A stretch of 64,000 bases of DNA, taken from NCBI RefSeq assembly GCF_946151065.1, contig NZ_CAMGZA010000004.1:124001-188000 (forward strand), written 5' to 3'. Within the stretch, counting starts at the first letter, position 1; every line of letters begins with the position of its first letter. Position numbers and translations under genes: made by a program. The notes beneath the pieces were generated by a model. It worked only from the letters and a program-made list of their open reading frames with translations, made no database searches and had not been told where the DNA came from. Shown here in pieces: positions 19,472-27,105 of the stretch. The DNA is from Microbacterium sp. Marseille-Q6965 (lineage in GTDB: Bacteria > Actinomycetota > Actinomycetes > Actinomycetales > Microbacteriaceae).

Positions 19472-21127
19472 GTGAAGGCTCCCCTGCCACGTTGGGCCGA
19501 CCCCTCGGTCCCCGCATCGCTGCTCGGACGGCGCGAGCTTTCGCGGCGGGCCCTGCTCGGCGCTCTGGGAGCCGGTGCGGGCATTGCCGCGCTGGGGGCG
19601 GCGCCTGCCTCGGCGGCGATGCCCGCGCGGGCGGCGGCGGACGCGCCGTCTTACATCTGGCTGGTCGGCGACCACCACGCGCACACGGTGTACAGCAGCG
19701 ATGCCAAGTACACCCTCAGCCAGGTGACCGAGCGGGCGCAGCACTTCGGGGTGGATTGGATCGCCTTCACCGAGCACAGCAACGTCGGTCACGCCGACGG
19801 TGGCGGCGCGCTCGCCCAGCGCCGCGAGATCCTCGCCGCCCGCGCGGACAACCCTCGCATGATGGTCTTCCAGGGCCTCGAGTGGTACATCCCCGCTGCG
19901 GAGCACGGCACCGTCATGGTGGCTCCCGGCCCCAACGAGGCCCGCCTGCTGCGGTCGTTCGAGCTGGCATACGACGGGAACCTCCTCGGGTACACACAGG
20001 GCGCCGAGGGGCACGCGGACACGGCGCGCAACGAGGAGCACGCGCGGGAGGCGCTGCGCTGGCTCGCGCGTCGCAAGGCCGAGGGCTTCGTCGACGACGT
20101 CCTCGTCTTCGCGAACCACCCGGCGCGTCTCGGCATCGACTCCCCTGCGGAGCTGCGGGGATGGCGCGATGCCGCCGACGGCATCATGGTGGGCATGGAG
20201 GGCGCCCCCGGGGCGCAGGCGGCGGCCCTTCCGGGCTGGCGGGCGAACGGCATCCGCGGAGAATACGAGAACGCGCGGCGCGCCGACTCCTGGTCCGGCT
20301 ACCCGGACGAGGCCTGGGTCACCTACGGCGGCTTCGACTGGATGACGGCGACGGTCGGCGGCATGTGGGACGCGATGCTTGCCGAGGGCCGGGGGTGGTG
20401 GATCACCTCGAACTCCGACGTGCATCGTGCGGCATGGGACCGGCACGCCAACGGCACCTTCCCGCAGGGCGTGGACTTCGCCGGTGCGGGCCGCCTGCCC
20501 GACCCCGTGCTCACCGAGGACTACCAGCCGGGCAGCGACTTCTGGCCCGGAGAGTTCTCGCGCACCCATGTGGGTGTCACGTCGATCGACTACCTCTCGG
20601 TCATGGACGCGCTGCGGGCCGGCCGGGTGTGGGTCGATCACGGCCAGCTCGTGGGGGCGCTCGACGTGCGCCTGCGGGACGAGGCCGGAACCGCCTCGGC
20701 CACGCTCGGGGAGCGCCTGACCGTGCCGCGGGGGTCGCGCCTCGTTCTCGAGGTCACGATCACGGCGCAGACGCTGCCGAACTCCACCGGCGCCGTGCCT
20801 GCTCTGGCGCACGTGGACGTCATCCGCGGCGCCGTGACGGGGGCCGCTCCCGATCCGACATCGTGGCGCGCTCCGGACACGCGAGTGGTCGAGAGCGTCG
20901 ACGTGTCGGGCCGCGAGGGGACGTTCACGCTGATCGTCCCGCTCGTCGCCGACGCGTCTTGCTACGTGCGTCTGCGCGGCAGCGACGGCAAGCAGCGGGG
21001 AGTGGGGTTGCTCGGCGCCGAGATCGACCCGGCCGGCCCGATCTCGCGCCCCCGTGGCGACGGAGGGTCGCCGTGGGACGACCTGTGGTTCTACGCCAAC
21101 CCCATCTTCGTCGACGTCACCGGGTGA
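19472..21127 (+). CDS. Tat-exported PHP-domain (CehA/McbA-like) metallohydrolase
   Basis: 551 residues. The N-terminus carries a twin-arginine signal (SRRALLGALGAG, about residues 24-35, cleavage after ASA), so the protein should be exported folded with its metals. The PHP-type metal site is visible as GDHHAHTVYSSDA (His68, His69, His71), TEHSN (Glu101, His102), an ANHPARLG segment and NSDVH near the C-terminal part of the barrel. A beta domain follows. PHP enzymes are metal-dependent phosphoesterases or hydrolases; the substrate here is unknown. GTG at 19472 is preceded by AAAGGAATCTCC. It probably acts outside the membrane next to the divergent surface protein. Confidence 0.82.
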   Translation: MKAPLPRWADPSVPASLLGRRELSRRALLGALGAGAGIAALGAAPASAAMPARAAADAPSYIWLVGDHHAHTVYSSDAKYTLSQVTERAQHFGVDWIAFTEHSNVGHADGGGALAQRREILAARADNPRMMVFQGLEWYIPAAEHGTVMVAPGPNEARLLRSFELAYDGNLLGYTQGAEGHADTARNEEHAREALRWLARRKAEGFVDDVLVFANHPARLGIDSPAELRGWRDAADGIMVGMEGAPGAQAAALPGWRANGIRGEYENARRADSWSGYPDEAWVTYGGFDWMTATVGGMWDAMLAEGRGWWITSNSDVHRAAWDRHANGTFPQGVDFAGAGRLPDPVLTEDYQPGSDFWPGEFSRTHVGVTSIDYLSVMDALRAGRVWVDHGQLVGALDVRLRDEAGTASATLGERLTVPRGSRLVLEVTITAQTLPNSTGAVPALAHVDVIRGAVTGAAPDPTSWRAPDTRVVESVDVSGREGTFTLIVPLVADASCYVRLRGSDGKQRGVGLLGAEIDPAGPISRPRGDGGSPWDDLWFYANPIFVDVTG

Positions 21128-21141
21128 GCTGAGGCGGTGTG

Positions 21142-21186
21142 CCCGCCGATCCACCCGAGGCCCACGCCGCTCGGCCGATCGGCGGG
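21142..21186. terminator. Hairpin between convergent genes
   Basis: Arms CCCGCCGATC (21142-21151) and GATCGGCGGG (21177-21186) with a 25-base loop that contains further G+C-rich pairing, in the gap between the PHP hydrolase stop and the MFS stop. Confidence 0.5.
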
Positions 21187-21205
21187 TCAGCCGCGTGTCG
21201 TGGGC

Positions 21206-22576
21206 TCAGCCCCGCGTCTCGGCCGGTGACGGCCGCGCCGCATCGCGGATCCCCAGCCACGACACGATGCCGCCGGCCGCCATGAGCGCCGCGACGACGA
21301 CGGCGGCGCGGTGGAAGCCGTCGAGGTCGAGCGTGCCTCCGACGATCGTGCCGATGGCCGCGACGGCGACGAGGCCCGCCACGCGCGAGACGGCGTTGTT
21401 CACGGCGCTCGCGATGCCGCTGCGTGCCGGCTCGATCGCCCCGAGGATTGCGGCGGTGAGGGGTGACACGGTGATCGACAGACCCAGGCCGAACACGATC
21501 ATCGAGGGCAGCACCTGCCACCAGTAGTCGAAGTCGGGGGCGACGGCGAGCAGCAGCAGCGACCCCGCCGCCATGACGATCGGCCCGACCGTCATGAAGA
21601 TCCGCGCTCCCCAGCGGCCCGAGAGGGCGCCGATCCGCGAGCTCAGCAGGATCATGAGGATCGTCGTCGGCAGGCTCGCCAGGCCGGCGAGGGTCGCGGG
21701 CAGTCCCGCGCCCTCCTGCAGGTACACGGCCACGACGAAGCCGTTGAGCGAGAGCGCGCCGTAGATCAGCGCGGTGGCGACGTTGCCCGTCCAGAAGTTG
21801 CGCACCCGGAACACGTCGAGGGGCAGGATGGGGGAGCGCGCGGTGCGCTGGCGCAGCAGGAACAGGGCGAACAGGATCGCGCCGCCCGCGAGCGAGCCGG
21901 GGATCGCGGGGTGGGTCCATCCGAGGTTCGGCTGCTCGATGAGCCCGAACACGAGCGCCCCGAAGCCCAACACGCACAGCGCGGCGCCGAGGACGTCGAT
22001 GCGGGCGTCGGCGCGCCTCGGGGGATCGGCCATGCCGCGCAGCAGCCACAGCGTCACGCCGATCGGCACGACGTTGATGAGGAAGGCCAGGCGCCAGCTC
22101 GCCAGGTCGACGAGGGCGCCGCCGATGAGCGGTCCGGCGATCATCGCCCCGGTCGTGAGCGATGTCCACGTGCCGATCGCGCGCGATTGCGCGGGGCCCT
22201 CGAAGGTCGAGGTGATGAGCGCCAGCGAGCTGGGCACGAGGAAGGCCCCCGCCGCGCCCTGCAGCATGCGCGCGATCACGAGCAGGAGCGGATCGGGCGC
22301 GAGGGCGATCGCGAGCGAGGCGACGCCGAAGCCGATGAGACCGATCCGCAGCACGAGCGCGCGCCCGAAGGCGTCGCTCACGCTGCCGGCGACGAGGATC
22401 AGCGCGCCCAGCGTTACCAGGTACCCGTCGACCACCCACTGCTGGGTCGCGAGCCCGCCGCCCAGTTCGCGGTCGATCGCCGGCAGAGCGACGTTCACGA
22501 CCGTCCCATCGAGGAACGCGACGAACGAGGCGAGGATCGCGATCCAGAGCACGCGCGTCTGAGAGGGGCCGGTCAT
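21206..22576 (-). CDS. MFS multidrug transporter (DHA2 family)
   Basis: 456 residues with 12-14 predicted membrane segments. The DHA2 signatures are visible: motif in TM1 FVAFLDGTVVNVALPAI, the loop GSVSDAFGRALVLRIG, and ARMLQGAAGAFLVPSSLALI in TM4. It is a proton-driven exporter of drugs or similar compounds. The ATG at 22574-22576 is 6 bases after TAGCCT (leaderless). It lies back to back with the cmtR-like gene, so it may or may not belong to the metal module; no shared operator is obvious. Confidence 0.88.
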   Translation of the reverse strand: MTGPSQTRVLWIAILASFVAFLDGTVVNVALPAIDRELGGGLATQQWVVDGYLVTLGALILVAGSVSDAFGRALVLRIGLIGFGVASLAIALAPDPLLLVIARMLQGAAGAFLVPSSLALITSTFEGPAQSRAIGTWTSLTTGAMIAGPLIGGALVDLASWRLAFLINVVPIGVTLWLLRGMADPPRRADARIDVLGAALCVLGFGALVFGLIEQPNLGWTHPAIPGSLAGGAILFALFLLRQRTARSPILPLDVFRVRNFWTGNVATALIYGALSLNGFVVAVYLQEGAGLPATLAGLASLPTTILMILLSSRIGALSGRWGARIFMTVGPIVMAAGSLLLLAVAPDFDYWWQVLPSMIVFGLGLSITVSPLTAAILGAIEPARSGIASAVNNAVSRVAGLVAVAAIGTIVGGTLDLDGFHRAAVVVAALMAAGGIVSWLGIRDAARPSPAETRG

Positions 22577-22582
22577 GCGCCC

Positions 22583-22588
22583 AGGCTA
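22583..22588 (-). promoter_or_regulatory. -10 element, leaderless MFS gene
   Basis: TAGCCT on the minus strand, 6 bases (GGGCGC), then ATG at 22576. Confidence 0.55.
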
Positions 22589-22626
22589 TGCCGGACCGGC
22601 GACGTCGGGCCGCCCCGGAAGTTGTC

Positions 22627-22648
22627 AGTACAGCGAAACGTGTACTAT
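22627..22648 (+). promoter_or_regulatory. Promoter and operator of the cmtR-like gene
   Basis: The -10 TACTAT (22643-22648) is followed by 6 bases and the ATG at 22655. A perfect dyad AGTACA (22627-22632) / TGTACT (22641-22646), 8-base spacer, overlaps the -10, the expected place for an ArsR-family repressor. Confidence 0.6.
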
Positions 22649-22654
22649 CGCCTC

Positions 22655-22999
22655 ATGTCGACCGCGTCCGCCACCGCGACCGTGACCCACACCGCCGCGC
22701 TCGCGCGGTTCGGTCACGCCCTCTCCGATCCCACGCGCGTGGGTGTGCTGCTCGCGTTGCGCGAGGCGCCGGCGTACCCGTCCGACCTTGCCGACGCGCT
22801 CGGGGTGTCCCGCCAGGTGATGTCGAACCAGCTCGCCTGCCTGCGCGGCTGCGGTCTCGTCGAGTCGGTGCCCGACGGGCGACGCAGCTGGTACCGGCTC
22901 GCCGATTCGCACCTCGCGCCCGCGCTCGACGAGCTGCTGCGCGTCGTGCTGTACGTCGAGCCCGGCTGTTGCGCGGGGGAGAGCTGCACCTGCGCATGA
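22655..22999 (+). CDS. cmtR: CmtR-like ArsR-family metal sensor
   Basis: A 114-residue winged-helix repressor. Cys62 and Cys66 in CLRGCG match the alpha-R site of M. tuberculosis CmtR (Cys57/Cys61), a Cd(II)/Pb(II) sensor, and the C-terminal tail supplies further thiols (Cys105, Cys106, Cys111, Cys113), matching the position of CmtR Cys102. The recognition helix is VSRQVMSNQLACL. Metal binding would release the operator at 22627-22646 and switch on the coupled exporter gene, whose ATG overlaps this stop codon. Extra tail cysteines compared with CmtR could widen metal choice (inference). Confidence 0.88.
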   Translation: MSTASATATVTHTAALARFGHALSDPTRVGVLLALREAPAYPSDLADALGVSRQVMSNQLACLRGCGLVESVPDGRRSWYRLADSHLAPALDELLRVVLYVEPGCCAGESCTCA

Positions 23000-23649
23000 C
23001 CGCAACCGCCTCACCCGCCGACCGTCGGTGGCTCCTGCAGCGGCGGATCCGCTGGATCGTCGCGGCGACGATCCTCTACAACCTCGTCGAGGCGGTCGTC
23101 GCGCTCGCCGCCGGTGCGGCCGCGTCGTCCGCCGCCCTCATCGGCTTCGGTCTGGACTCGACCATCGAGGTGCTCTCGGCCGCCGCCGTCGCGTGGCAGT
23201 TCACCCGTCGCGACCCCGAGCGGTGGGAGAGGGGCACGCTGCGCGTCATCGCGGTCGCGTTCTTCGCGCTCGCGGCGTATGTCAGCGCGTCATCCGTGCT
23301 CGCGCTCGCGAGCCGTCTGGACGCGGAGCACTCCACGGTCGGGATCGCGCTCACGGCCCTGAGCGTGGTGGTGATGCCGTTCCTCTCCTTCGCGGAGCGG
23401 CGCGCCGGTCGTGAGCTCGGATCGGCGACCGCCGTCGCCGACTCGAAGCAGACGCTCCTCTGCGCGTACCTGTCGGCGGCTGTGCTCGCAGGGCTCGTGC
23501 TGAACAGCGCGCTGGGCTGGTGGCGGGCCGACGCGATCGCGGGCCTGGTCATCGCGGCCTTCGCCGTGCGCGAGGGCCTCGAGGCCTGGCGCGGCGACGC
23601 CTGCGCCACCTCCGTGGGCATGCTCATGGAGGAGGAGGACGACGCGTGA
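22996..23649 (+). CDS. Cation diffusion facilitator-type metal efflux protein
   Basis: 217 residues with about five to six membrane segments and CDF features: GFGLDSTIEVLSA in the early helix (the D/S-containing metal site), SATAVADSKQTLLCAYLS (second metal site, D-S-K-Q-T) and DAIAGLVIAAFAVREG near the end. The usual cytoplasmic C-terminal domain is missing, as in short CDF proteins that travel with CmtR-like sensors. It starts within the sensor gene's stop (ATGA). Expected role: proton-coupled efflux of Cd, Zn or related divalent metals, induced through the sensor. Confidence 0.85.
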   Translation: MTATASPADRRWLLQRRIRWIVAATILYNLVEAVVALAAGAAASSAALIGFGLDSTIEVLSAAAVAWQFTRRDPERWERGTLRVIAVAFFALAAYVSASSVLALASRLDAEHSTVGIALTALSVVVMPFLSFAERRAGRELGSATAVADSKQTLLCAYLSAAVLAGLVLNSALGWWRADAIAGLVIAAFAVREGLEAWRGDACATSVGMLMEEEDDA

Positions 23650-23715
23650 GCGGTCTCGCGCCGGTGTGCTGGTGCCGATTGGCGCCTCGGGAGAACGTCG
23701 CGTAAACTCGACCCC

Positions 23716-23806
23716 GGTGACGTGTCCGAGCGGCCGAAGGTGCAACTCTCGAAAAGTTGTGTAGGGTAACCCCCTACCGTGGGTTCAAATCCCACCGTCA
23801 CCGCCA
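23716..23806 (+). tRNA. tRNA-Ser (anticodon CGA)
   Basis: A class II tRNA with 7-bp acceptor arms GGTGACG (23716-23722) and CGTCACC (23796-23802), discriminator G and encoded CCA (23804-23806). The anticodon stem-loop CAACT-CTCGAAA-AGTTG gives anticodon CGA, reading UCG. A long variable arm (TAGGGTAACCCCCTA) and the T-loop GGTTCAAATCC are present. The last 18 bases are repeated exactly at 28979-28996, marking this gene as an integration site. Confidence 0.97.
23789..23806 (+). repeat. attL-like repeat in the tRNA-Ser 3' end
   Basis: ATCCCACCGTCACCGCCA, identical to 28979-28996. The tRNA copy keeps the gene functional after insertion, as is usual for tRNA-targeting integrases. Confidence 0.88.
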
Positions 23807-23808
23807 CT

Positions 23809-23856
23809 CGAAACCCCCGTCGGTCCCCTGAAAACACAGGGATCGCGGGGGTTTCG
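23809..23856 (+). terminator. Terminator after tRNA-Ser, inside the island
   Basis: Perfect 11-bp arms CGAAACCCCCG (23809-23819) and CGGGGGTTTCG (23846-23856) with internal pairing (CCCTG/CAGGG). A similar hairpin follows the attR copy (about 28998-29047), so the island appears to bring its own replacement terminator. The rest of 23857-24007 holds only one copy of a 20-bp repeat and no gene. Confidence 0.75.
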
Positions 23857-23877
23857 CATGCCTGGCGTCGGGGCCGG

Positions 23878-23897
23878 GGGAACATCCTGGTAACAGA
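23878..23897 (+). repeat. Internal 20-bp direct repeat, copy 1
   Basis: GGGAACATCCTGGTAACAGA, matching 28849-28868 in 19 of 20 bases and in the same orientation. It is 71 bases inside the left att copy. It is a candidate recombinase arm site or a trace of an earlier insertion. Confidence 0.6.
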
Positions 23898-24007
23898 CCC
23901 GGAAGCCGCGCCGCACCCGGGTGGGCGAACGGTAGGGCGGGGCGATGTCCTGGCAAGGCCTGCCGTCTGCATACCGCCACATTCTTTGGTCGCGACGCGA
24001 AGTCGGC

Positions 24008-25912
24008 CTAAGCCCAGCGCTTCAGCAGGTATTCGACGCGGTGATCCCTAAGTCGTGTGGTATTTCCCTCCAGAACAGAGAGCCAACGGTTGACGTCGGA
24101 CTCTTTCAGCACGCCAAGTCGGCCGAGCCGCCCCAGTAAGAGCAGGGCTCGTGGGCGAACGACGGCACGCCTAGGTGCTAAGACACTCACTGGCTCCAGG
24201 TGCTTTCGGATGACGTTGGTCGTCTGAGCATCAGACTCGTCCAGTCGTAAGAAGAAGTCCGTTGCGAGGGCCTCTGTTGCGCCATAGTGAACCGGTGCGA
24301 GCACCTTTGAGAACTGCCGCCCTGCGTCCAGCGCCACGCACTGGGCGATGACGTCGGGCATGGAGTCGGCGCACCACTTCAGGGCATCTGTGACGAGTTC
24401 GACACGCTGCCGGTCGTTGGCGAACTTCGCGCATACTATAAACCACGTGCTTGCGAGGTGCTGATTAGCCTCACGCCCGCGGGCGAACCGCTTGAAACGG
24501 GAGAAGCCGAACTTGAAAACGCTTCCCCACAATTCCTCGCTGTACGGGTTTGGTGCCGTGGCTATGGCCTCACCGAAGATGATCTCCACATCGGGGTATA
24601 GACCGAAGAATTCGTCCACGGTCTGTCCAGCGGTATCGAGCCGTTCTTTGGTGAGTGGCCAGGAGCGAAAGTACTCAAAGTACCCCGCCGCACCTCCAGG
24701 ATCGCTGGCGAGGTCGGCCGGCCAGTTGCCCCACCAGTCATCTATGCCTAATCGGCGATGAAGCGTGTAGATTCTCCTTGTGACACGCGGCCAACGATCG
24801 GGTTGCTTGGTGATGTCGCGGTGCGCGCGAGACGCCTCCCGAACTTCAAATAGAATGCGATCAGGCGGTGTGGTCACGGACCGCCCCTGATCGAACAACG
24901 GCTCGATGAGCTTGTCTATCCTCTCGAGCTTCGCGTTGCTTGAGACCATGTACGCCTCGAGGAATTCCGACTTCTCGACTACGCGCGTCTTCGACCCATT
25001 GGGGTACAGCCCAACCTCTTCCAAGCGCTGTTGGAAACGAGCCAGGATTCGGTGAGCCTCCTCAACGCTATTCGCACCCCATAGAACATCATCCATGAAG
25101 CGCGAGTATCGCCCGTCAGTCCCGAGCTCCATGAATTCGTCATCCACGGGCTTCAGGATGGCCTGTGCGATAACGCGTGACGCTCCATGCGCCTCCTGGG
25201 GGAGGCCAAGGAAAGAGTCATCTGCGTACGCGACCCGCGGATGCGCCGCCGCGATGATCTGGCAACAAAGTCGAACAAGTGTGCGATCCAGTGTCGTATT
25301 GTTCGAGAGATGCTCGCGAACGACCTCCAACCGGACCGATGGGAAGAAGTTCGAGACATCCGACTGGACAACATACTTTATATCGTCCCGGTGAATTAGA
25401 TTCGGCAACATACCCTCGTGCCGCATCCAACGCTCGAACCAATCTATGCTCTCCGAGTCGTCCTCTGCTCCCGACCCGTCCGCCTTATCTGCTCTCTGAA
25501 AAGCAACCCACGAGGGAATTCCGTTGAGTAGTTCCCGTTCGGCAAGTCTCACGAGGGCGCGGTAGACCAGCGCATCGCGCGGCTGCATAAAGCACACGGG
25601 CCGGGATATCCCGAGTTTTTTAGCGGACCTTAGGATCACGCCAGCTTCTGGGGTGTAACGCCCTGATTTCAGGTCTCGCGACAATTGCCCGATGAAATCG
25701 TCAAGGTTCCTCGCGGTCACGATCCCCTGTAGGGGATCGATAATCAGGTTTCGGGAACTGAACTTGAGGTCGCGTAGCTGTCGGCTTATCTCATTCGTCC
25801 ACACGCGCCGCAAGTACTTGGGATCAGCGAGATCCTCCAGAGTTCGCCACGGCCCCTCGGGCGTCGCGGCGCGCGGGTTCTCGCCCGGCCGTGCCTCCTT
25901 AGCCACGCACAT
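24008..25912 (-). CDS. Group II-like/Abi-type reverse transcriptase, probably phage defence
   Basis: 634 residues. RT palm motifs are in order: motif A QSDVSNFFPSV (183-193, catalytic Asp185), motif B GLPQEAHGAS (236-245), motif C RFMDD (271-275, the YxDD box as F-M-D-D), motif D GLYPNGSKTRV (301-311). The catalytic aspartates are intact. After the RT (about 1-340) comes a mostly helical region of about 290 residues with no maturase, endonuclease or integrase motif. There is no retron VTG motif and no msr/msd-like RNA was seen. This layout fits the UG/Abi group of defence RTs; the exact class cannot be assigned by eye. The ATG at 25910-25912 lies just inside the upstream DUF262 gene (14-base overlap); a TTG at 25936 is an alternative start. 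Confidence 0.82.
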   Translation of the reverse strand: MCVAKEARPGENPRAATPEGPWRTLEDLADPKYLRRVWTNEISRQLRDLKFSSRNLIIDPLQGIVTARNLDDFIGQLSRDLKSGRYTPEAGVILRSAKKLGISRPVCFMQPRDALVYRALVRLAERELLNGIPSWVAFQRADKADGSGAEDDSESIDWFERWMRHEGMLPNLIHRDDIKYVVQSDVSNFFPSVRLEVVREHLSNNTTLDRTLVRLCCQIIAAAHPRVAYADDSFLGLPQEAHGASRVIAQAILKPVDDEFMELGTDGRYSRFMDDVLWGANSVEEAHRILARFQQRLEEVGLYPNGSKTRVVEKSEFLEAYMVSSNAKLERIDKLIEPLFDQGRSVTTPPDRILFEVREASRAHRDITKQPDRWPRVTRRIYTLHRRLGIDDWWGNWPADLASDPGGAAGYFEYFRSWPLTKERLDTAGQTVDEFFGLYPDVEIIFGEAIATAPNPYSEELWGSVFKFGFSRFKRFARGREANQHLASTWFIVCAKFANDRQRVELVTDALKWCADSMPDVIAQCVALDAGRQFSKVLAPVHYGATEALATDFFLRLDESDAQTTNVIRKHLEPVSVLAPRRAVVRPRALLLLGRLGRLGVLKESDVNRWLSVLEGNTTRLRDHRVEYLLKRWA

Positions 25913-26504
25913 ACTCCCGGACGCAGGTAACTCCAAACGCGGCTATTTGGCGGAACTGGAACTCCTGCTGTCGCGGCCCGAGGTCGAACTGGCTGCCGGC
26001 GCCCTTCTGAAAGTTGTCCAGACCGCGGCCGAGCAGGATCTTCCAGCCCGTGTCCGCGCGGTTCCAGCGGTCGCGGGTACTGTCGTCAAACTTCACCGTG
26101 AACCGCAATCCGCTCGCCGTCGCCGTCGCCGGCTCCGAGATCTCGTGGAGCCTCGTGAGGTGCTGCGCCTCGTACTCGGGGTCGCCTTCCTTCGTCAGCA
26201 GGAGGACGGCCATCTCGTCCGCCTGGTTCTTCGACAGGGCGAGCCGCGCGAGCAGGTGGATGAGGTTACGTTCCTGCGAGTAGTCCTCCAAGGGCCCATA
26301 GAACTTGACGCGCTCGAAGGTCTCCGGATCGATGCACCAGGCGAGGAAGCTCCCGATCAGATATCCCCGGAGGATCGAGTCGAAGAGCCTGACGACCTGC
26401 GAGGGCTTCCACCCGTATTCGCGTTGGATCGCGGGGGGCACAAGCTCGTTGGCCTGGATTCCGCGGAGTGTCTCGGCAATCGTCTTCGGAGGCAGGTGAC
26501 CCAT
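25899..26504 (-). CDS. Chimeric DUF262-type protein, probably a deletion fusion
   Basis: 201 residues. Residues 1-75 match the start of DUF262/GmrS-like proteins (IQREYGWKPSQVVRLFDSIL and RGYLIGSFLAW), but the DGQQR motif that should follow is missing. From about residue 80 the sequence is different: RNLIHLLARLAL, then FTVKFDDSTRDRW and GWKILLGRGLDNFQ (153-166), which looks like the core of a bacterial MIT_C-type domain (low-certainty match). The simplest reading is that a deletion joined two defence genes, leaving the nuclease part of DUF262 inactive. The frame is open and overlaps the RT start, so it may still be translated. ATG at 26504 is chosen as the first Met before the DUF262 homology; no clear ribosome-binding site precedes it. 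Confidence 0.5.
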   Translation of the reverse strand: MGHLPPKTIAETLRGIQANELVPPAIQREYGWKPSQVVRLFDSILRGYLIGSFLAWCIDPETFERVKFYGPLEDYSQERNLIHLLARLALSKNQADEMAVLLLTKEGDPEYEAQHLTRLHEISEPATATASGLRFTVKFDDSTRDRWNRADTGWKILLGRGLDNFQKGAGSQFDLGPRQQEFQFRQIAAFGVTCVREYVRG

Positions 26505-26599
26505 GACATCAGACGGTACAGGGGCACAGGCGCGAGTGATGCGCACAGATGTTGCGCACAGAGCTGTACTCCGCGCGGCACAGAACGATCGCGAGCGGG

Positions 26600-27075
26600 T
26601 CGCGCTAGCCTTCGATGTGGTCACCTCAACCGGTTGACCGAGCATGCCGAAGGTGATGACCTCGGTGGCGACCCACGCGGGCAGGTGCGGGCGGTACTTT
26701 GCGGTCTCTCACGCGAGAACGCGGGATCTAGGCGGGAAGCGCTGCGATGGGCGAAGGCACTACGACGCCCCAACGTATGGCGCACGGTGAACCGGAGGGC
26801 GACCTCGACCATCTCGATAGCGCCGAGGATTAGCAACCGCAGTGCGCGATCGAAGTCGTATAGGTCGCTCACGTGCACGAGCGTCGTGCCGGGGCGCAGA
26901 TGTGGGGTGATGGCTGGAGCCGTCCGCGCTCGCAGCGGATACACGGTAGGGATACCAGTAGCCGGATAACCGCTTATCACGCATGAGGAACCTGACGTAA
27001 CTCGCCATGTGGCACTCGAGCGGGTCGTTGTGATCGAAGCCCTCGAACTCGAGCCGGCTTCCAGACGCCGACGGC
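26600..27075 (-). pseudogene. Abi_2 (AbiD/AbiF-like) abortive infection gene, frameshifted
   Basis: Three pieces of one Abi_2 protein lie in different minus-strand frames, in the right order. VRFLMRDKRLSGYWYPYR, containing the RLSGYWYP hallmark, is at about 26943-26990. GTTLVHVSDLYDFDRALRLL with the following helix AIEMVEVALRF is at about 26770-26890. LPAWVATEVITFGMLG, the family's conserved C-terminal block, is at 26640-26684 and is preceded in frame by a TGA near 26710. At least two frame changes and a shortened N-terminus make it non-functional. Intact members pair with abortive-infection defence against phages. Confidence 0.75.
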
Positions 27076-27105
27076 GTGTCGGCGATGGTCGATAAGGTGC
27101 GGAGT

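Noticed and set aside
24008-25912. Retron or group II intron
   Set aside because: No VTG motif, no msr/msd-like RNA seen, no maturase or endonuclease domain, and the gene is not nested in intron RNA structure.
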